NCBI GenBank assembly: GCA_022925895.1
Contig: JAKSYS010000638.1
Location: 1-36,269, forward strand
From: Fragilaria crotonensis
Lineage: Eukaryota; Bacillariophyta; Fragilariophyceae; Fragilariales; Fragilariaceae
Reading direction: 5' to 3'
DNA length: 36,269 nt
Shown here: piece after piece, positions 31,085 to 36,269 of the stretch
Position numbering within the stretch: position 1 is the stretch's first letter
Layout: the number at the start of each line of letters is the position of its first letter
The notes under the pieces: generated by a model
Database searches by the model: none
What the model was told of the DNA's origin: nothing
What the model saw: the letters and a program-made list of their open reading frames with translations, nothing else
Translations under genes and position numbers: made by a program

Positions 31085-33481
31085 ATGACGCGACTGTGGG
31101 ACAGTCTGTTCGGACGAAAGAAAAAAATAGCAGAAAAAGATGTAGACTTATCCACTGGAGTGGGGTCGACATCAAGTTCGGGAGGACCTGCAATCTTTCG
31201 TTTTACAGTCCCTGACAATGTCAGTCCTGGCGAAGAATTTCAAGTTAATGCAGGAAGTAGAATTGTGAAAGTAACGTGCCCCCCTGATTCCGGACCAGGA
31301 CAGTCTCTGCAGATAACAGTTCCAGTGGATCCAAGTGGCAGTAGCAGTGGACCTCCTTCTCCCAATCCAGAAATCCCTACGGATTCTCCAAATGTTAGAA
31401 GAATCAATGATCCAAACGCGACGGGAGGACCTGCTGCGTACATGGTCACCATTCCTAATGGTGTTCTCAGTGGTCAGCAATTCCCGATCATTATTCAAGG
31501 ACATCAACTCATTGTTACATGCCCCCAGAACGCTCGACCTGGAATGGAGGTTCGAATCGTACCCTCCCCACATCCAGACGGTGTAGATCTGACCAGGGGT
31601 CCCAGTAGTGGTCCGGATGGCTCGGGACAGTTACAGCTCTTCGAAGTTGAAGTGCCACCCGGCGTTCAACCAGGTCAGCCGTTTGCTCTCATGGCCGGAG
31701 GCGTTCGGATTCTGGTCACATGTCCACTCAACGCCTCACCTGGACTGCGCATTCGATTCAAGGTGCCACTCGCCCTTATGCAAAAACCTAAGACTACCAA
31801 CGCGGCTGCAAGAATCAAGCTCTCCTACGACAAAGACGGTTGGCAGCGCACGATTCGCCTGTCAGACATGAAGTTCCAGTGGGTCCGCGTCGATGGCAAA
31901 GGTGATATCGAGAATAACACAAGATTCCACATTACCAAATCAGCCTACGTGCGCAAGTTGCAATTCAGACCAGGAACGGATCCCCGTATCCGAGCTGGAA
32001 TCTTGTCCCTAGTTCCGGCCACAGAGGGTGTGGTCGATTCCAGGATCATGTCTACCGATAAGCGAGACCTGGTCTCCTATTCGGATATTGCCAACGCACA
32101 AGTAAAGGCATTTGAAGAAAAGGCTCAATGGTTCCAAAGCAAATGTGCTTCATTGTGTGCGGAATGGCATGAGGGGCACGTGCGCATCAAGATTCGACGT
32201 CAATTCCTGCTGCGAGATTCCGTCGACGCCGTCATGTCTTTGAAAAGACAAGATCTTCGCAAGTTGTGGCGATTTGAGTTTATTGGAGAAAAGGGTATTG
32301 ACGCTGGTGGGCTTGCAAGAGAATGGTTCCAGCTCGTAACAGAGGGCGTATTCAATCCAGACATGGGTCTGTGGCAGTCGAGTGCCGTCAATCAAATGTG
32401 CATGGAAATCAACCCAGCAAGCGGTACGTATGTATTTCGTAGGACTCCCTTTGGTTTTTGGACCAAACTGGTGTCGTCTCATTTCGCGCACGTTTTCACT
32501 CGTTCACATCGGTGATCGTATTCAGAATTCTGCTGCGAGGATCACTTGATATACTATCGATTCCTGGGTCGCGTGATGGGCAAGGCGCTGCTTGACATGC
32601 AATTGGTCGCCGGACACATGGTTCAAAACATTTACAAGCACATTCTTGGTTGGCCCATCACTTTCAGCGACTTGGAAATGGTGGACGATGAGTATTTTCA
32701 TCACCTGAAGGCGCTGGAAACGATGAACCAAAATGGAGATGATCTTGAAATGCTTTGTTTGGACTTCAGCATGACTCAAGAAGTAATGGGAATCAAGGAA
32801 ACAATTGAGTTGGTCGAGGACGGTGCCAACATTGACGTGACGAACGAGAACTTGCCAGAGTACTTAGAGGCTTGCCTAAAGTACCGAATGCTCGATCGCG
32901 TGAAACCGCAGTTGAATGAATTACTGCTCGGATTCTTTGATGTCATTCCTGAGCCACTCTTCACAATTTTCGATTTTCAGGAACTTGAGCTCCTCATGTG
33001 TGGTCTACCTAAGATCGAGATGGCTGATTGGATGGAACACACAGAATATTCAGGCGAGTACGATGGTATCGGAGTTAATCATCAATCATGCAAATGGTTC
33101 TGGGAGGTGGTTGCTGAGTTTGACCATGAAATGAAGGCGCGTCTGTTGCAGTTTGTGACTGGAACGTCCGGGGTCCCAAGTCGAGGTTTTGGTGTCCTGC
33201 AGGGTAACGACGGCAATATTCGCAAGTTCACCATTCATGGTGTCGCTCTTGGTGTCTGCCTCTATCCTCGTGCTCAGTAAGTGATTTTGGCTGTTGCAAG
33301 GTGAGCCGAGTTCGCTTTTGACTTTGTTCTCACACTTAATACAATCTTTCGCTCGCTCTATTGACGCCACAGTACATGCTTCAATCGTCTCGACTTACCG
33401 CTGTACGAATCGAAGTCTGAATTGGAAGAGAAATTGAAGCTTGCTGTAACGATGCTTGCCACTGGTTTTGATATCGAGTAG
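31085..33481 (+). CDS. HECT-type E3 ubiquitin ligase with three N-terminal PG-rich repeats
   Basis: Exons are 31085-32423, 32526-33276 and 33373-33481, with introns GTACGT...TTCAG (102 nt) and GTAAGT...CACAG (96 nt), giving 732 residues. ATG 31085 is the first in frame. Residues about 35-83, 116-165 and 185-234 are three copies of a roughly 45-residue repeat: (F/Y).V.(V/I)P..V..G..F....G....VTCP....PG. The HECT domain follows: the N lobe has IGEKGIDAGGLAREWF and YYRFLGRVMGKAL; the C lobe has TGTSGVPSRGF. The active-site HTCFN is split by the last intron, with catalytic Cys699 34 residues from the end, the usual distance. HECT ligases take ubiquitin from E2 as a thioester and pass it to substrates. 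The repeats probably select substrate or membrane; their role is unknown. Confidence 0.92.
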
Positions 33482-33977
33482 GGTCGGCAAGTGTAGGTGT
33501 AGTGTTAGATTTTAGTTATATTAGGAAGGAATGTTAAGGCAGAAAAACGTTTAATTTTCCAGGCTTTTGCTATGGACGTGCCATTCAAACCAGTGGCACA
33601 AAAGCGAATTGATGGTAGGTTTGTGTGCCTGTGAATGCTGCTGGTGTTCGGTTTGGGAGCGACAGCTGTAATTAATTCTTTGAAACCCCGGAGGGGCTGC
33701 GGTCACCGTGAATTCCTCAACTTCGCGAAAGAACAGAAATGAGATGCTCAAGCCGAACGCTGGTAGAATTCCAGGCATTTGTGAGCTGAGACTTGATAGA
33801 CCCGGCTGGACGCTGTACTCTAAAAACGTGGAGCAGCCTCTCTCCTGTCTCCTGGAATCCTTGCGACGATCGCGCATTTTATAAGTGTAAAAACGTAGTG
33901 TACTACTACTAGGTACTCCACAATATATTACCCGTTGTCGATCGATGAAGTACATCCTAGAGGTACCTTGTCTTCGC
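33482..33977. other. Convergent intergenic region between HECT and DRG1
   Basis: About 500 bases holding the two 3' ends. A 135-codon minus-strand frame is present but has no domain and sits in 3'-flanking sequence. A short GTAC/TACTACTACTAG stretch lies near 33.90 kb. Confidence 0.5.
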
Positions 33978-35315
33978 CTATCCTCTCAGCTTCGTATGCT
34001 TGACCTTCTTGGCCTCGAACTTCTTCTTGGCATACTTATCTGCGAATCCTTGAACTATTTTCTGGTAGTTCTTGTCCTGCCGTTGCTGATTGTTGGTCTT
34101 CGTGACAATCTGCACCACATCCTCATCGTCAAGTAGGTGTGAGAGTCCACAACGTTGGGGTGAATGCTTGGCACTTGTTCCCCACACCAAGGCATAGTTG
34201 AAATCTCGGAGCATTTGAGTCGAAATGTTACCGCAAAGGGAACTGACAGCAGTCCCTTTTCGGATTGCACTCAATACGACAGGTTCCGCTAAATCGGGTT
34301 GGTCTCCTCGTCGCTTGGTGTACACACGAGTGAGACCGAGGTACTCCCACATTTTCGCCTTGAGTGGGTCATCTTCCAAAGGATGCCCAATATTGAATCC
34401 TTGTTTCACAGATCCGACCAAGGAATGCGGCATACGGGCTAAGGAATCGATTTCTTCAATCGTCACTGTATCAATCTTGTTGTACAGATAGAGACATGGT
34501 TTGTACTCTCGATTCCCCTGAATCACATCCACAAGTTGATCAACTGTTATATCTTCACGAGCCAATAGGTCGGCATTGCTAACCTTATACTCTCTTAATA
34601 TCTGCGTCGCCACCTTCACTGGATCAGGTCCCAATTTGGTCAAGGTCACTGTCGACGCAAACTTGATTCCACCGGTAGCCTTCTTCGTAAATGTCACGTT
34701 CGGTGGTCTTTGATTAAGCCGAATGCCCACTGTTTCCAACTCCTTTTCTAAAATTTCACGATGGCGGTTAAGCCCTTCCTTTCCCGCATCGAGTACGATC
34801 AGAATCGCATCGGCATTTCGGGCGACAGCAATGACTTCTCGTCCGCGTCCTTTGCCGTGCGCAGCACCTTCGATAATTCCCTGGCAAATCTAGAATTTGA
34901 ACCTTGGATCCCTTGTAGTGCATAGTTCCGGGAATGCAAGTTAGGGTTGTAAATTCGTAATCTGCTGCTTCTGATTGTGTCGCCGTAAGCTGATTCAATA
35001 ACGAGGACTTTCCCACGGATGGAAATCCAATAAGTGCCACACGGGCGTCTCCCAAGCGGGCGACATCAAACCCTTCGCCAGCGCCTCCACCTCCACCACC
35101 ACCTTGTTCGACAAGAAGATCGTTCCGAAGCTTTGCAAGCTTGGCTTTCAGGGTTCCTAGATGATACTAGAAAAGGCGAGCGGAAATGGTCGTTGAGTTC
35201 GAGGTGAGCTCAAGTATGGTTGGATCAAGCGAGGTAGACTTACGTTGGTTGCCTTATTCTTTTGCGTTCGGGCCATTTCGGCCTCGATCTCTTTGATGCG
35301 TTCCAAGACTCCCAT
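33978..35315 (-). CDS. DRG1: Developmentally regulated GTP-binding protein 1 (DRG1)
   Basis: Two exons, 35315-35244 and 35166-33978, with a 77-nt intron (GTAAGT...TTCTAG). Exon 1 encodes [20 protein letters not shown], nearly the textbook DRG1 start. The OBG/DRG GTPase fold has G1 GFPSVGKS (71-78), a switch FTTLTC, G3 DLPG (117-120), G4 NKID, and the DRG-specific [14 protein letters not shown]-like C-terminal part contains [13 protein letters not shown]. An extra base in the run 34879-34881 breaks the frame just after DLPG; removing one gives [17 protein letters not shown]. Corrected length is 419, against 367 for human DRG1: the surplus is a seven-Gly loop near residue 46 and a basic 37-residue tail. 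DRG1 works with DFRP1 on translating ribosomes to relieve stalling. Confidence 0.93.
34879..34881 (-). other. One-base surplus breaking the DRG1 frame
   Basis: The invariant DLPGIIEGA block is read in two frames around this CCC run (GGG on the coding strand). Exon 2 is one base longer than a multiple of three. A consensus error is likelier than real loss of an essential gene. Confidence 0.7.
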
Positions 35316-35515
35316 GGTGAATAAAAGCAGTGGCAACGACAATAGAATTTGACTCAAGAGATGTTGTTGAAGACGCACACCGAGACTGGTTAGGAATGTA
35401 GAATGGCTTTACATTCGTTGCTACTACAGGTAGTATGAAAAGAGTTGGTTTGACAGTTCAATGTAGTACTCAAGTATTCCGAGTTGACGTCCACTGCAAA
35501 ACTACAAGTACTTGT

Positions 35516-35523
35516 ACCTGGTA
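35516..35523 (+). promoter_or_regulatory. ACCTGGTA motif upstream of DRG1
   Basis: Copy of the recurring 8-mer about 200 nt before the DRG1 start. Inferred regulatory site. Confidence 0.35.
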
Positions 35524-35590
35524 CTAGAGTACTTGCATACCGCTGCATTGACGCGGTCCTTGTGTATACTTGAATATAGGACATGCCGGT

Positions 35591-35612
35591 ACCTGGTACA
35601 GCTGTACCAGGT
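35591..35612. promoter_or_regulatory. Perfect 22-bp palindrome made of two motif copies
   Basis: ACCTGGTACAG is followed directly by its reverse complement, so the recurring 8-mer is present twice, head to head (35591-35598 and 35605-35612). It lies about 280 nt before the DRG1 start. A dimeric protein could bind it; this is inference. Confidence 0.5.
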
Positions 35613-36100
35613 GATCCAGTAGACGGGCGGACCTCGTCAACAACAGCGACGAACAACAACTACGACAGTAATTCTATGTACAGTATGTTGCTTCGCCTTG
35701 TATGCCCGTCCTACTGGAGTGCAAGTAAGTACTTGCACTTGAGTTTCGCCGTTCACTCTTGCCTGAAATCTATGACAGAGAGATCTGGGGATAACTTCAT
35801 ATTCAGGGACAGGTAAGGAGTAACCCACCCTACCTACTTTGTGGTACTTGTCCTTGTAGGTCTTTACGGTGCCTAACTACAGTCAGGCATTGCCGTTGAC
35901 ATATTGCATAGGACATAACACATAACGCACTGTGCATAGGACACGAGACACGAGACCCTAACCCTTGTTACAAACCTTTTCCACATTGAGCATTCACCAC
36001 TTCACCTATTTCATCATTGCCAGAGCATCGCTACGGGCCGTATGACAGTTGTTATTTGATGTGTTACGGGCTTGAAAAGAAGCGTTAATTTTTTGTCTTG

Positions 36101-36269
36101 ATGATGAATGCTCGCCCCAATCCATGTATGGACAGCAGCAACGACGTGGCCAGTAATTTCCTTGACGGAGAAGCCGCATCGGACGACATGAAGATCGAAA
36201 GAGGTGGCGGATCCATGTCAAGGGCACTGAATGGGATTGTTCATGCGATACAACATGACGCGTCGGGAC
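36101..36269 (+). CDS. 5' end of a gene running off the window
   Basis: The frame stays open from ATG 36101 (or 36104) to the window end, at least 56 codons, beginning MMNARPNPCMDSSNDVASN and continuing with acidic, then Gly-rich residues (MKIERGGGSMSRAL). There is no signal peptide. Composition is coding-like and CpG is frequent. No family can be named from this stretch. Confidence 0.5.
   Translation, partial: MMNARPNPCMDSSNDVASNFLDGEAASDDMKIERGGGSMSRALNGIVHAIQHDASG

Larger units (their letters stand above)
35316..36100. other. Divergent intergenic region with GTAC palindromes
   Basis: No gene. From 35.45 to 35.73 kb it is packed with GTAC palindromes, three ACCTGGTA/TACCAGGT motifs and a perfect 22-bp palindrome. 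It probably holds the DRG1 promoter and that of the gene at 36.1 kb. Confidence 0.55.

Noticed and set aside
33551-33955. 134-codon minus-strand frame between HECT and DRG1
   Set aside because: No domain, Ser/Arg-rich, and lies in the 3' flanks of two convergent genes.
1-36269. tRNA, rRNA and CRISPR
   Set aside because: I looked for B-box-like GGTTCGA words, rRNA blocks and regularly spaced direct repeats by eye and found none; a covariance search would be decisive.

Overview
The window looks like nuclear DNA of a photosynthetic stramenopile, most probably a diatom. Genes are compact, on both strands, and carry few short GT-AG introns (about 61-204 nt). Several proteins start with a signal peptide followed by an aromatic residue at the predicted cleavage site, the ASAFAP-like signature of import through a four-membrane secondary plastid. 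The gene set is eukaryotic: a PX-AGC kinase, a HECT ubiquitin ligase, a tubulin-tyrosine-ligase-like enzyme and a DRG1 GTPase. I saw no bacterial operons, tRNA, rRNA or CRISPR. The species cannot be named from this alone.

Layout. 0.2-3.9 kb: large PPR-like protein with a duplicated dsRBD-like domain and three apparent frameshifts. 4.1-5.3 kb (-): conserved unknown. 6.2-7.4 kb: zinc-finger/ankyrin protein, convergent with an LtrA-family membrane protein (7.5-9.4 kb, -). 10.8-13.0 kb: PX-AGC kinase, followed by a decayed fragment of a second copy near 13.5 kb. 13.8-14.6 kb (-): methyltransferase with a possible thylakoid (Tat-like) targeting signal, divergent from a plastid-targeted unknown protein (15.1-16.3 kb). 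16.3-18.3 kb: gene-poor and partly CpG-depleted. 18.3 kb: small Ser-rich protein, then a 53-bp tandem repeat. 19.1-20.6 kb (-): TTL-like ligase. 22.5-23.2 kb: plastid-type SAP-domain protein, convergent with a predicted secreted protein (23.2-24.1 kb, -). 24.3-27.1 kb (-): large unknown with a signal peptide. 27.5-30.7 kb: non-coding, strongly CpG-depleted, rich in inverted repeats. 31.1-33.5 kb: HECT ligase with three N-terminal repeats. 34.0-35.3 kb (-): DRG1. 36.1 kb: 5' end of a gene that runs off the window.

The genes do not form one pathway; this is a mixed housekeeping and lineage-specific neighbourhood. The most interesting signals are outside the genes. An 8-mer, ACCTGGTA/TACCAGGT, occurs ten times, always in intergenic DNA and mostly 60-350 nt upstream of a start codon. 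Two tracts have almost no CpG and look like methylated, deaminated transposon remains.

Five single-base frame disruptions in otherwise conserved genes, most of them at short homopolymers, suggest consensus errors in this sequence. Gene models that cross them are flagged.
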